Source of the DNA: Syngnathus acus
Taxonomy: Eukaryota > Chordata > Actinopteri > Syngnathiformes > Syngnathidae
Direction of reading: 5' to 3'
Assembly: GCF_901709675.1 (NCBI RefSeq)
Contig: NC_051106.1
Span: forward strand, 6,024,001 to 6,088,000
Length of the DNA: 64,000 nucleotides
The stretch's first letter is position 1. Every line of letters starts with the position of its first letter. The position numbers were made by a program, and so were the translations under genes. This document shows positions 53,601 to 61,670 of the stretch, in pieces. Under the pieces are notes generated by a model. The model saw only the letters and a program-made list of their open reading frames with translations, was not told the DNA's origin and did no database searches.

Positions 53601-54491
53601 TCTCTACAAACTCCTCTTTGTGTTTTTCCAGAGCGCTACGATGCCTTTGAAGGTCTCCAAGCGGAAGAATGCGGCATCCTGAACGGTTGTGAAAATGGAC
53701 GCTGCGTTCGCGTGAGGGAAGGCTACACCTGCGACTGCTTCGACGGTTACGAGTTGGACCTAAACAAGATGGCCTGCATAGGTGTGTTCTCGCGATGACA
53801 TCTAACATGTAAAATCAGGGATGGGTGGGGGGAACTGGACCACGCCTCCATGGAACGCCTGTTTAATTGTCTGTCAAAATATTGAAATCAGACTTTGGTA
53901 ATCTTTCACTCCCGCATTTAAACTTTGTGGAGTCACACTTGAGATTTATGGCGACTCAAGAAGAATCTGCGTTTAACAACCTTGCATTCATTAGCTTGTG
54001 TTTTATAGCGATCTCATGAAAGCTGTTTACTCCCCTCATGCATTGTCTGTTAGCTCACAATTTGGATACTCGCTGCCAAGAAGAAGGCCTTGACTCTCCG
54101 GCCACTTACTCAATCACATCGGGTTTTTATATTCTTTAAGTGTGCTTTGTTTCGTAAAAAAAAAAAAAAACTGAGACTGTCTTGTTCTGGAATGCGATGA
54201 ATACAATATTCAAGGTCGATGGCGAGCTAGTGGAAACAGGTGGTGCAATATTTTACCAGGAAGTGCTAATTTGGGGATATGCTTGATATGCTTTTAATAT
54301 GCTCCTGATCCGCAGATATCAACGAATGCGAGGACATCAGCGACAAGGTGCCGTTGTGTCAGAACGGCCACTGCAGCAACACAGAAGGGTCGTACAAATG
54401 CACCTGCTTGCCCGGCTTCGTGGCCTCCGACAAGCCCCACAAATGCAACCCGGCTATCCCGGCGACAGAGCTCAAGCAAACGGGGAACTGA
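5346..54491 (+). CDS. ltbp2: ltbp2, latent TGF-beta binding protein 2 (whole gene, 40 coding exons)
   Basis: Secreted extracellular-matrix glycoprotein of the fibrillin/LTBP family, associated with fibrillin microfibrils. Human LTBP2 defects cause glaucoma and lens disorders. Assembling 40 exons by gt-ag sites and phase gives 5874 coding bases, 1957 residues (human about 1820). Domain order: signal peptide (1-20), basic N-terminal region, 4-Cys domain (about 103-124), EGF, linker, hybrid domain (about 290-325), EGF, His-rich linker, TB1 (about 498-568), cbEGF, TB2 (about 617-680), Pro-rich hinge (about 690-802), one EGF plus a 16-domain cbEGF array (802-1513), TB3 (about 1530-1600), two cbEGFs, TB4 (about 1710-1770), Tyr/Pro-rich linker, and two C-terminal EGFs. 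LTBP2 rather than LTBP1 is shown by [45 protein letters not shown] and the YEYG segment after TB4. The start ATG follows an in-frame stop. The least certain junction is exon 3/4. Confidence 0.95.
5648..7809. other. ltbp2: ltbp2 intron 1
   Basis: No exon recognised. It contains a CTCF-like motif (5970-5981) and four TGA[C/G]TCA AP-1 motifs between 6949 and 7365. The 125-aa reverse-strand frame near 6362-6739 resembles no family I know. Confidence 0.6.
7810..7883 (+). CDS. ltbp2: ltbp2 exon 2: 4-Cys domain
   Basis: Residues 101-126. It encodes the N-terminal four-cysteine motif, [12 protein letters not shown] followed by NRC. Human LTBP2 has CGGQCC, so one glutamine is extra here. Acceptor tgtgcag; donor AAAC|gtaagc. 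Confidence 0.93.
7884..14149. other. ltbp2: ltbp2 intron 2 (6.3 kb)
   Basis: No exon or repeat family recognised. The longest open frame (11067-11540, 157 codons) has no domain and no splice context I could support. The stretch near 11220-11480 is less AT-rich than its surroundings and could be a conserved noncoding element. Confidence 0.5.
14150..14402 (+). CDS. ltbp2: ltbp2 exon 3: first EGF domain and linker
   Basis: Residues 126-210. A non-calcium-binding EGF with [16 protein letters not shown] and CEEV, nearly identical in order to human LTBP2. It is followed by a basic linker rich in Arg, Gln and Pro. Acceptor tcttcag; donor TCTGC|gtaagt. Confidence 0.93.
14403..24816. other. ltbp2: ltbp2 intron 3 (10.4 kb)
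   Basis: The largest intron. No further exon is needed to keep frame and none was recognised, though a divergent linker exon could be missed. It holds a fragmentary inverted-repeat element (17629-17955), two AP-1 motifs near 15530-15570 and a MAF-type motif near 19099. Confidence 0.55.
17629..17955. mobile_element. Degraded MITE with CCGGACTATAAGGCGCACC arms
   Basis: A left arm ACCGTATTTTCCGGACTATA continues to GGCGCACC (17629-17657). Its reverse complement occurs twice, at 17689-17717 and 17932-17954 (GGTGCGCCTTATAGTCCGG). I recall this arm as a common interspersed sequence in fish genomes. The right end departs from a perfect inverted repeat after CCGG, so the copy is old or internally rearranged. 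No target duplication could be defined and no superfamily is assigned. Confidence 0.65.
24817..25043 (+). CDS. ltbp2: ltbp2 exon 4: linker before the hybrid domain
   Basis: Residues 210-286. Low-complexity linker with SRTV and SSNALP-like matches to human LTBP2 (here SRTV and TSNALPGG), then a His/Gly/Asn-rich run. The acceptor at 24816 (gactgacag) is chosen because it restores frame with exon 3; the alternative acceptor before CTGACG at 24857 would give a stop. The pyrimidine tract is weak, so the left boundary is the least certain in this gene. Confidence 0.72.
25044..25654. other. ltbp2: ltbp2 intron 4
   Basis: 611 bases with no exon. It contains a self-complementary GGCC run at 25454-25467. 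Confidence 0.6.
25655..25843 (+). CDS. ltbp2: ltbp2 exon 5: hybrid domain with polyglutamine
   Basis: Residues 286-349. The family signature [10 protein letters not shown], then [14 protein letters not shown] and TTVYSE, marks the hybrid domain that precedes the second EGF. Nine consecutive glutamines (CAG/CAA, 25791-25817) follow, where human has a short Gly/His/Asp segment. Donor CTCT|gtgagt. Confidence 0.95.
25844..27057. other. ltbp2: ltbp2 intron 5
   Basis: 1.2 kb with no exon recognised. There is a poly-T tract near 26817-26834 and nothing else notable. Confidence 0.6.
27058..27258 (+). CDS. ltbp2: ltbp2 exon 6: second EGF domain
   Basis: Residues 349-416. [19 protein letters not shown] and [13 protein letters not shown] match human LTBP2 closely and are diagnostic against LTBP1. 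It ends in the linker TLPLSNQ. Donor CAAG|gtactc. Confidence 0.95.
27335..27612 (+). CDS. ltbp2: ltbp2 exon 7: His-rich linker and start of TB1
   Basis: Residues 416-508. [20 protein letters not shown] is an LTBP2-type segment. It is followed by a linker with many histidines and then [11 protein letters not shown], the first cysteine of TB1. Phase 0 at the 3' end; donor CAG|gtaaga. Confidence 0.94.
27613..28243. other. ltbp2: ltbp2 intron 7
   Basis: 631 bases; no exon or repeat seen. Confidence 0.6.
28244..28346 (+). CDS. ltbp2: ltbp2 exon 8: TB1 core
   Basis: Residues 509-543. [19 protein letters not shown], a TrpGly, then CHKCP: the central cysteines of the first 8-Cys (TB) domain. Donor CCAG|gtaagc. 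Confidence 0.95.
31371..31530. mobile_element. Partial GTGTCAAACTC-type DNA transposon relic
   Basis: Starts AGGTGTCAAACTCGAGG and contains CGGCCCACCGCATCATTTTA and TGTGGCCCGCGAAGACGAAT. It resembles the left end of the complete element at 32258-32494 and a sequence I recall from many fish genomes. No matching right end was seen, so it is truncated. The right boundary is approximate. Confidence 0.55.
32258..32494. mobile_element. hAT-type MITE, complete, 237 bp
   Basis: Terminal inverted repeats CAGGGGTGTCAAACT and AGTTTGACACCCCTG are perfect over 15 bases. They are flanked by a perfect 8-base direct repeat GTCTAAAT (32250-32257 and 32495-32502). The 8-base duplication and the CAG...CTG ends are hallmarks of the hAT superfamily. 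The interior is noncoding, so it is non-autonomous. Confidence 0.93.
33110..33141. repeat. ATT trinucleotide microsatellite
   Basis: Tandem ATT units with one AAT interruption, about 32 bases. Confidence 0.9.
33882..33956 (+). CDS. ltbp2: ltbp2 exon 9: end of TB1
   Basis: Residues 543-568. [20 protein letters not shown], then C. It closes TB1 and carries an Asn-x-Thr glycosylation site. Human has [20 protein letters not shown] here. Donor CAAG|gtaaga. Confidence 0.95.
33957..35853. other. ltbp2: ltbp2 intron 9
   Basis: 1.9 kb; no exon or recognised repeat. Confidence 0.6.
35854..35976 (+). CDS. ltbp2: ltbp2 exon 10: cbEGF between TB1 and TB2
   Basis: Residues 568-609. [29 protein letters not shown]: six cysteines and the DxNE calcium-binding consensus. 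Donor GTCT|gtaagt. Confidence 0.95.
35977..36532. other. ltbp2: ltbp2 intron 10
   Basis: 556 bases, AT-rich; no feature seen. Confidence 0.6.
36533..36697 (+). CDS. ltbp2: ltbp2 exon 11: TB2 first part
   Basis: Residues 609-664. [19 protein letters not shown], then [20 protein letters not shown] and CDRCPLPES: second 8-Cys domain with the CCC triplet. LTBP2-like throughout. Donor TCTG|gtatgt. Confidence 0.95.
36698..37924. other. ltbp2: ltbp2 intron 11
   Basis: 1.2 kb with nothing recognised. The long reverse-strand frame 37534-38124 is a shadow of exon 12 plus intron. Confidence 0.6.
37925..38221 (+). CDS. ltbp2: ltbp2 exon 12: end of TB2 and Pro-rich hinge
   Basis: Residues 664-763. [19 protein letters not shown] supplies the last TB2 cysteine. 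The remaining two-thirds is a hinge with repeated Tyr-Pro, Trp-Pro and His-Pro pairs (for example [19 protein letters not shown]) and no cysteine. Human LTBP2 also has a cysteine-free hinge here but of different sequence. Donor GAAG|gtgaga. Confidence 0.9.
38298..38317 (+). CDS. ltbp2: ltbp2 exon 13: 20-base microexon
   Basis: Residues 763-769 (DVEIQRP). Acceptor cctgccag, donor CCG|gtaagt. Skipping it would change the reading frame, because the phase goes from 1 to 0. It is supported by good splice sites on both sides and by frame closure with exon 14. Confidence 0.78.
38386..38422 (+). CDS. ltbp2: ltbp2 exon 14: short hinge exon
   Basis: Residues 770-782 ([12 protein letters not shown]). 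Acceptor gtttttcag, donor CCTG|gtatta. Small, cysteine-free continuation of the hinge. Confidence 0.78.
38423..38793. other. ltbp2: ltbp2 intron 14
   Basis: 371 bases; no feature seen. Confidence 0.6.
38794..38853 (+). CDS. ltbp2: ltbp2 exon 15: short hinge exon
   Basis: Residues 782-802 ([20 protein letters not shown]). 60 bases, phase 1 at both ends, so it is a symmetric exon that could be skipped without a frameshift. Acceptor cttccag, donor TCAG|gtaaga. Confidence 0.82.
39028..39156 (+). CDS. ltbp2: ltbp2 exon 16: EGF opening the central array
   Basis: Residues 802-845. [26 protein letters not shown]. Six cysteines without the DxDE calcium consensus, matching the IDRC domain of human LTBP2. 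Donor ATAG|gtgagt. Confidence 0.93.
   Translation, partial: EVLTSVQPLHPFVAMGNASLCRVVTLAIAKQDFNSMLYRPPV
39218..39346 (+). CDS. ltbp2: ltbp2 exon 17: cbEGF
   Basis: Residues 845-888. [32 protein letters not shown]. Equivalent to the human DDNEC domain. Donor CAAG|gtaagc. Confidence 0.95.
39428..39547 (+). CDS. ltbp2: ltbp2 exon 18: cbEGF
   Basis: Residues 888-928. [32 protein letters not shown]. Calcium and beta-hydroxylation consensus intact. Confidence 0.95.
39619..39738 (+). CDS. ltbp2: ltbp2 exon 19: cbEGF, CxxC type
   Basis: Residues 928-968. [27 protein letters not shown]. The fourth and fifth cysteines are spaced C-x-x-C, as in the matching human domain (HPGTCPDG). Confidence 0.95.
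39739..41635. other. ltbp2: ltbp2 intron 19
   Basis: 1.9 kb; no exon or recognised repeat beyond poly-T runs. Confidence 0.6.
41636..41755 (+). CDS. ltbp2: ltbp2 exon 20: cbEGF
   Basis: Residues 968-1008. [32 protein letters not shown]. Normal cysteine spacing. Confidence 0.95.
41911..42033 (+). CDS. ltbp2: ltbp2 exon 21: cbEGF
   Basis: Residues 1008-1049. [28 protein letters not shown]. Resembles human DVNECLTPGVCAHG. The donor gtctgt is weaker than usual. Confidence 0.94.
42105..42230 (+). CDS. ltbp2: ltbp2 exon 22: cbEGF, CxxC type
   Basis: Residues 1049-1091. [26 protein letters not shown]. First of six consecutive 126-base CxxC-type exons. Confidence 0.95.
42289..42414 (+). CDS. ltbp2: ltbp2 exon 23: cbEGF, CxxC type
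   Basis: Residues 1091-1133. [26 protein letters not shown]. 126 bases. Confidence 0.95.
42558..42683 (+). CDS. ltbp2: ltbp2 exon 24: cbEGF, CxxC type
   Basis: Residues 1133-1175. [26 protein letters not shown]. 126 bases. Donor gtcggt is weak. Confidence 0.94.
42824..42949 (+). CDS. ltbp2: ltbp2 exon 25: cbEGF, CxxC type
   Basis: Residues 1175-1217. [26 protein letters not shown]. 126 bases. Donor GATG|gtgaga. Confidence 0.95.
42950..43337. other. ltbp2: ltbp2 intron 25
   Basis: 388 bases; no feature seen. Confidence 0.6.
43338..43463 (+). CDS. ltbp2: ltbp2 exon 26: cbEGF, CxxC type
   Basis: Residues 1217-1259. [26 protein letters not shown]. 126 bases. Confidence 0.95.
43464..44321. other. 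ltbp2: ltbp2 intron 26
   Basis: 858 bases; no feature seen. Confidence 0.6.
44322..44447 (+). CDS. ltbp2: ltbp2 exon 27: cbEGF lacking its fifth cysteine
   Basis: Residues 1259-1301. [26 protein letters not shown]. The position that is the second Cys of CxxC in the five preceding domains is Phe (TTT), leaving five cysteines. Frame and splice sites are otherwise normal (126 bases; donor GAAG|gtacgc). Confidence 0.94.
44632..44751 (+). CDS. ltbp2: ltbp2 exon 28: cbEGF lacking its fourth cysteine
   Basis: Residues 1301-1341. [26 protein letters not shown]. The usual x-C-x-C reads G-F-T-C, with Phe (TTC) in place of the fourth cysteine. The calcium consensus DxNQ is retained. Aligned by order with human DVDECEDPQSSCLGG, which has all six. 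Confidence 0.94.
44752..45720. other. ltbp2: ltbp2 intron 28
   Basis: 969 bases; no exon seen. Two TGACTCA motifs occur at 45535 and 45664. Confidence 0.6.
45721..45843 (+). CDS. ltbp2: ltbp2 exon 29: cbEGF
   Basis: Residues 1341-1382. [32 protein letters not shown]. Normal six cysteines. Confidence 0.95.
45844..46246. other. ltbp2: ltbp2 intron 29
   Basis: 403 bases; no feature seen. Confidence 0.6.
46247..46375 (+). CDS. ltbp2: ltbp2 exon 30: cbEGF
   Basis: Residues 1382-1425. [34 protein letters not shown]. Direct equivalent of human DIDECEDYGDPVCGTWKC with LGCQPGF, an LTBP2-specific match. Donor gttagt. Confidence 0.95.
46376..50419. other. ltbp2: ltbp2 intron 30 (4.0 kb)
   Basis: Contains the large TTCC/ATCC tetranucleotide tract at 48478-48718. 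No exon recognised; the Phe-Leu-Pro-Ser frames are translations of that repeat. Confidence 0.6.
48478..48718. repeat. Tetranucleotide microsatellite ATCA/ATCC - TTCC - ATCC
   Basis: Imperfect AATC/CATC units (48478-48560), then 31 uninterrupted TTCC units (48567-48690), then seven ATCC units (48691-48718). A strand-asymmetric pyrimidine tract. Confidence 0.95.
50420..50548 (+). CDS. ltbp2: ltbp2 exon 31: cbEGF
   Basis: Residues 1425-1468. [29 protein letters not shown]. Matches human DIDECANDTMCGSHGFC. Donor GTTG|gtgtgt. Confidence 0.95.
50710..50844 (+). CDS. ltbp2: ltbp2 exon 32: cbEGF before TB3
   Basis: Residues 1468-1513. [32 protein letters not shown]. Matches human DVNECELMLAVCGAALC. 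Donor CTGG|gtaaga. Confidence 0.95.
50845..51571. other. ltbp2: ltbp2 intron 32
   Basis: 727 bases; no feature seen. Confidence 0.6.
51572..51769 (+). CDS. ltbp2: ltbp2 exon 33: TB3 (third 8-Cys domain)
   Basis: Residues 1513-1579. A short Pro/Ala linker, then [34 protein letters not shown] and HGCP. This is closer to LTBP1 TB3 than to human LTBP2 TB3. The spacing between the sixth and seventh cysteine is four residues (EVHG), against two (DL) in human LTBP2. In LTBP1/3/4 the domain at this position binds the TGF-beta propeptide. Asn-x-Thr site at NST. Confidence 0.95.
51838..51927 (+). CDS. ltbp2: ltbp2 exon 34: end of TB3
   Basis: Residues 1579-1609. [15 protein letters not shown] supplies the eighth TB3 cysteine, then a short linker. 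90 bases, symmetric phase 1. Confidence 0.93.
   Translation: MIITSYALTAAAPSPCQLRPLKIWQNDST
52162..52290 (+). CDS. ltbp2: ltbp2 exon 35: cbEGF
   Basis: Residues 1609-1652. [30 protein letters not shown]. Matches human DADECVIFGPGLCPNGRC. Confidence 0.95.
52291..52821. other. ltbp2: ltbp2 intron 35
   Basis: 531 bases; no feature seen. Confidence 0.6.
52822..52962 (+). CDS. ltbp2: ltbp2 exon 36: cbEGF before TB4
   Basis: Residues 1652-1699. [32 protein letters not shown]. The CFCSPPL ending is typical of this LTBP domain. Donor GAAG|gtatgt. Confidence 0.95.
53022..53195 (+). CDS. ltbp2: ltbp2 exon 37: TB4
   Basis: Residues 1699-1757. [31 protein letters not shown] and CP: fourth 8-Cys domain. 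HMDICW is shared with human LTBP2 (HDIHMDICW). Confidence 0.95.
53269..53547 (+). CDS. ltbp2: ltbp2 exon 38: TB4 end and Tyr/Pro-rich linker
   Basis: Residues 1757-1850. [10 protein letters not shown] closes TB4. The cysteine-free linker then carries [12 protein letters not shown], which recalls human LTBP2 GYEYGPGPDD and separates it from LTBP1. Rich in Tyr, Pro, Gly, Asp and Asn. Confidence 0.94.
53632..53781 (+). CDS. ltbp2: ltbp2 exon 39: penultimate EGF
   Basis: Residues 1850-1900. [33 protein letters not shown]: almost invariant in LTBPs, here with the LTBP2-type VREG. Confidence 0.96.
53782..54315. other. ltbp2: ltbp2 intron 39
   Basis: 534 bases; no feature seen. Confidence 0.6.
54316..54491 (+). 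CDS. ltbp2: ltbp2 exon 40: last cbEGF and stop
   Basis: Residues 1900-1957. [36 protein letters not shown], then a short tail ending KQTGN and TGA at 54489-54491. Confidence 0.96.
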
Positions 54492-54714
54492 GACCAAGAG
54501 ATGGACGGCCGTGGAGTTCTCCTGCTTCCTTAAGAATCATCTGCTTAGCCATGAGCCTAATGAGGACAATAGAAAATAGATGGATGGCACTTAACAGATG
54601 TTTAAAAAAAACTTTTTCTTATTCTTCATTCCACTTCTTCACACGAAGCTGAACAGCACCGTCTCAAATGTGCCGACCAAGAGCTGGGAAGACAATACAA
54701 CCAAACGTTTCAAA

Positions 54715-54720
54715 AATAAA
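54715..54720 (+). terminator. ltbp2: ltbp2 proximal poly(A) signal AATAAA
   Basis: Canonical hexamer 224 bases after the stop codon. The downstream GT-rich element is weak, so it may be a minor site. Confidence 0.5.
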
Positions 54721-55882
54721 GTGCTTCGCTGCCGCCTCTAAAGACTCGAGATGTATATGAGGATCTGATGATATGATGTTCTGTAAAGGTGCAATACTTG
54801 CCTTCATCTGGTTTGACCACTTTTTTTTAAGACTTAAAAAAAAAAAAAATCCAACCACCAGTATTAACTTATTTTATTCTGTTGACAAAGGAGCAAGATT
54901 CTCAAAGCGGGAGGCTACATTTAGTCTCAAGACCCGATCAACCAAGTATAACTTTTTTTTTGTTGTTTTTTTTTTAAGTAAAAACAAATTTGTGTACACA
55001 ATTCAATCAAACGTTTCATTCCCACTAAGACAAAGGCTCCATTGGAGAGGTTTGGTATATTTTGTACAGCTCTAGCTCTATGTATTTTTTGTTAAATATC
55101 ATTTTAATGCTTCCTACATAGCACGACCAACATTTGTTTTGTTTGTTTGACATAAAACACAAAATCTGGAAAAAAATATATATAGCTTTGTAGATTTATA
55201 CATCTGTAAAAACAAACAAACTATTTTTTAAAAGCAAATCTTTTTATGTGTGAGGAGAGTGACTGACACTGTACCAGAGGAACTGTGTGTGTGTATAACC
55301 TGCCCTGTGGAGCAGAATATGAACTATATATTTTTGGGGGGGAAGTGACAGCACTGTTCTTAATTTGATGGCCGACATTTTCCATTTCATTACAAAGACA
55401 ACGCTTTTTGAATTGTAAACACCGATTTCTGTATGTTACAACTCTCTGGTTGAATATTAACTGTTGTTTTTCTGAGTCATGAATGTATCATAGACAGCCT
55501 ACATGCTTTTTTCTTTATTGCAACTTATGTTTGTGGTTCAGGTTTAATTTAATCATTTGTTTAACTGGCACCTGGCAAAACACAATCATGGCAGCACAGT
55601 CTAATTCCAATATCCCCCTTAACCTGCATTAATGAACTATAAAAGCTGCAATTACGCAAATGTTTCCATGCGATGTGCACTGTACTTTGATTGTGCTGCT
55701 CTAATTATCACCTGAACCAGACGGGAAGTCTAACATTTGGGTCAGAGTTGGAACAATCAAGGCTCCTGTAAAAGCCACAAATAACCTAGTGGTAATGTCT
55801 CGTTGAAATGCGGGTGGCCATCGGAAATATCACGCTCATTCGTTTTGTTTACCTCTTGACTGTAATCACTGTCAGTCATCCA

Positions 55883-55888
55883 AATAAA
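55883..55888 (+). terminator. ltbp2: ltbp2 distal poly(A) signal AATAAA
   Basis: Canonical hexamer followed about 20 bases later by a T/G-rich run (TCTGTTTGGTGGTGTTG), a good cleavage context. Confidence 0.7.
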
Positions 55889-55905
55889 AATGTAAAAATA
55901 GACAT

Positions 55906-56835
55906 CTGTTTGGTGGTGTTGTTTTTTTTACTAGGAATGCATTTCATGACTGTACCTCGTCAATTATTTTAAATTAAGGTACATAAATGAACAAATGAGA
56001 AGATACAATGAATGCTCAAATAGTACATTTGTGTGTCTATGGATTGAAATAACAGAATATTATAAGTACATTATTCATTTTTGTGAAATGTATGACCTCT
56101 TTTTCATTTATTAGTAAATAATACTAATCATGTTTTGACTGATTTTATTTGTGTTTTTTAAAATAATTTAAGTGGATTTATGTAGTCTTTTTTTATTTTT
56201 TACTTCTGCAGGTATTCAAATATGTTCATTCAGGGGCAAAAAAAAAATACAATCAACATGAACCATTATGTTGTAGCCCCACCTTGTGGTCAAAATGCAG
56301 CAACACAGCATTGTCTTGTGATTGGTCAGTAGCAAACGATTTTATTAAGCGCGGAGACTCATGGGATATGTATGCTTTTGGGCGTTCCAAAAGCCAGTCT
56401 AATACAATATTGTACTACAATTCCCACAAACCACCTTTAACCCTCCACCATTGCTATCGGCTCACGCTCTGCCCAAACTAGATTGATTATGGTCAATAAC
56501 ACAAGGCGAAATTATAATTGCATTCGTAAGGCTTTTTTATTGTAATAGTTTAAATTAATCGCAAATCAAGTCTGTCTGTCTGGAAGCACCATTTTTTTGT
56601 TTGTTTTTAACAGATGAACCGACCAAGCTAAGTTAAGTATGCGATAAATATGAGTTTCATAAGCGGTGTGATACATTCATGGACAGTATTGGCACACGTG
56701 GCTGTCAATAGAGAAAGGTTATGATGCTCATATTGCAGTATATCTAAACTGCATAATAAAAAAATAGCTTTGACCTCGCTAGCTCGACATTTGGAATGGA
56801 CATTCTTTTTGTAGCGTTCTAATGGAAAAGGGACA
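55906..56835. other. ltbp2-pomt2 intergenic DNA and pomt2 promoter/5'UTR
   Basis: About 930 bases. The first 370 are AT-rich. The region 56270-56470 is less AT-rich and carries an inverted CCAAT box (ATTGG, 56321) and a ZNF143-type motif (56414-56426). No TATA box. No other gene seen. Confidence 0.6.
56414..56426 (+). promoter_or_regulatory. pomt2: ZNF143/SBF-type promoter motif
   Basis: ACTACAATTCCCA matches the core of the motif found near transcription starts of many housekeeping vertebrate genes. It lies 410 bases upstream of the pomt2 ATG. Confidence 0.6.
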
Positions 56836-61068
<4,233 letters not shown>

Positions 61069-61460
61069 CAAGTTTTCCGTGAACATGACACTAAAGTTTT
61101 AAGTCAAACCGTTTTGAGCAGAAAGGACTTCAACTAATTTGTCATTAATTGCACAGTCTTGCAGTGTTGAAGAAAATGTTTTGTCGTAGTACTGTACACC
61201 GTCAGAGTTGTTTGAATTGAGTGTTTGGTGCTGGAGGATTTGAGGCTACAAGTAATCAGCGCTAACTTACAAATTGCGTTGTAATTATACCGGATGTTGT
61301 AAGAACGATCGTAAGTGCCTCAAAAATTCTGAAAATAACACAATTTCTTTGGTAGTCGTTCAAAGACTATTTTTATTGTTATCTTGATCTAGATTTTTTT
61401 GTGATATAGCTTTTTACGCATATATAACAGTCCATGTTAATAAACTATGATATTCTTTTA
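61069..61460 (+). other. pomt2: pomt2 3'UTR (inferred)
   Basis: About 390 AT-rich bases after the stop, ending just past AATAAA at 61439. Confidence 0.7.
61439..61444 (+). terminator. pomt2: pomt2 poly(A) signal AATAAA
   Basis: Canonical hexamer followed by a GT-rich tract (CCTGTGTGTTGC) about 20 bases downstream. Confidence 0.75.
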
Positions 61461-61599
61461 GCCTGTGTGTTGCAGTACTTTAATTATCACGATCTCCTGC
61501 AAAATGATCAAAATACTGATTGGTAGAACCCTAGCGGAAGATAAGGCAAATTACACCCTCAATGTTGGTTGGAAAACGTCTGCTGTCAACACGGACGTC

Positions 61600-61651
61600 C
61601 GTATGTTCGTGGCTGCTATTGGTCGACTTTGGTCACGTGTTCAATTCGAAG
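61600..61651 (+). promoter_or_regulatory. lin52: lin52 proximal promoter
   Basis: Just upstream of the lin52 ATG lie an inverted CCAAT box (ATTGG near 61617) and a palindromic E-box CACGTG at 61634-61639. No TATA box. Only about 200 bases separate the pomt2 poly(A) signal from the ATG, so promoter and 5'UTR must be compact. Confidence 0.45.
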
Positions 61652-61670
61652 ATGGCGTCTCCAAATGGAG
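61652..61670 (+). CDS. lin52: lin52 exon 1
   Basis: Residues 1-7 (MASPNG plus one base of Ala7). ATG in good context (GAAGATGG). Donor GGAG|gtaaat. The human extension MGWK is not encoded here. Confidence 0.88.

Larger units (their letters stand above)
54492..55905 (+). other. ltbp2: ltbp2 3'UTR (inferred)
   Basis: AT-rich, no coding frame of note. An early AATAAA at 54715 and a stronger one at 55883 followed by a GT-rich tract suggest two possible 3' ends. Confidence 0.65.

Noticed and set aside
5346-54491. Identification as ltbp1
   Set aside because: TB3 and the C-terminal EGFs look LTBP1-like, but the first EGF ([12 protein letters not shown]), the second EGF (IGRDQCWC...FCHLP), the [13 protein letters not shown] linker, [10 protein letters not shown], the CGTWRC domain and the YEYG linker are LTBP2-specific, and the neighbours map to human 14q24.
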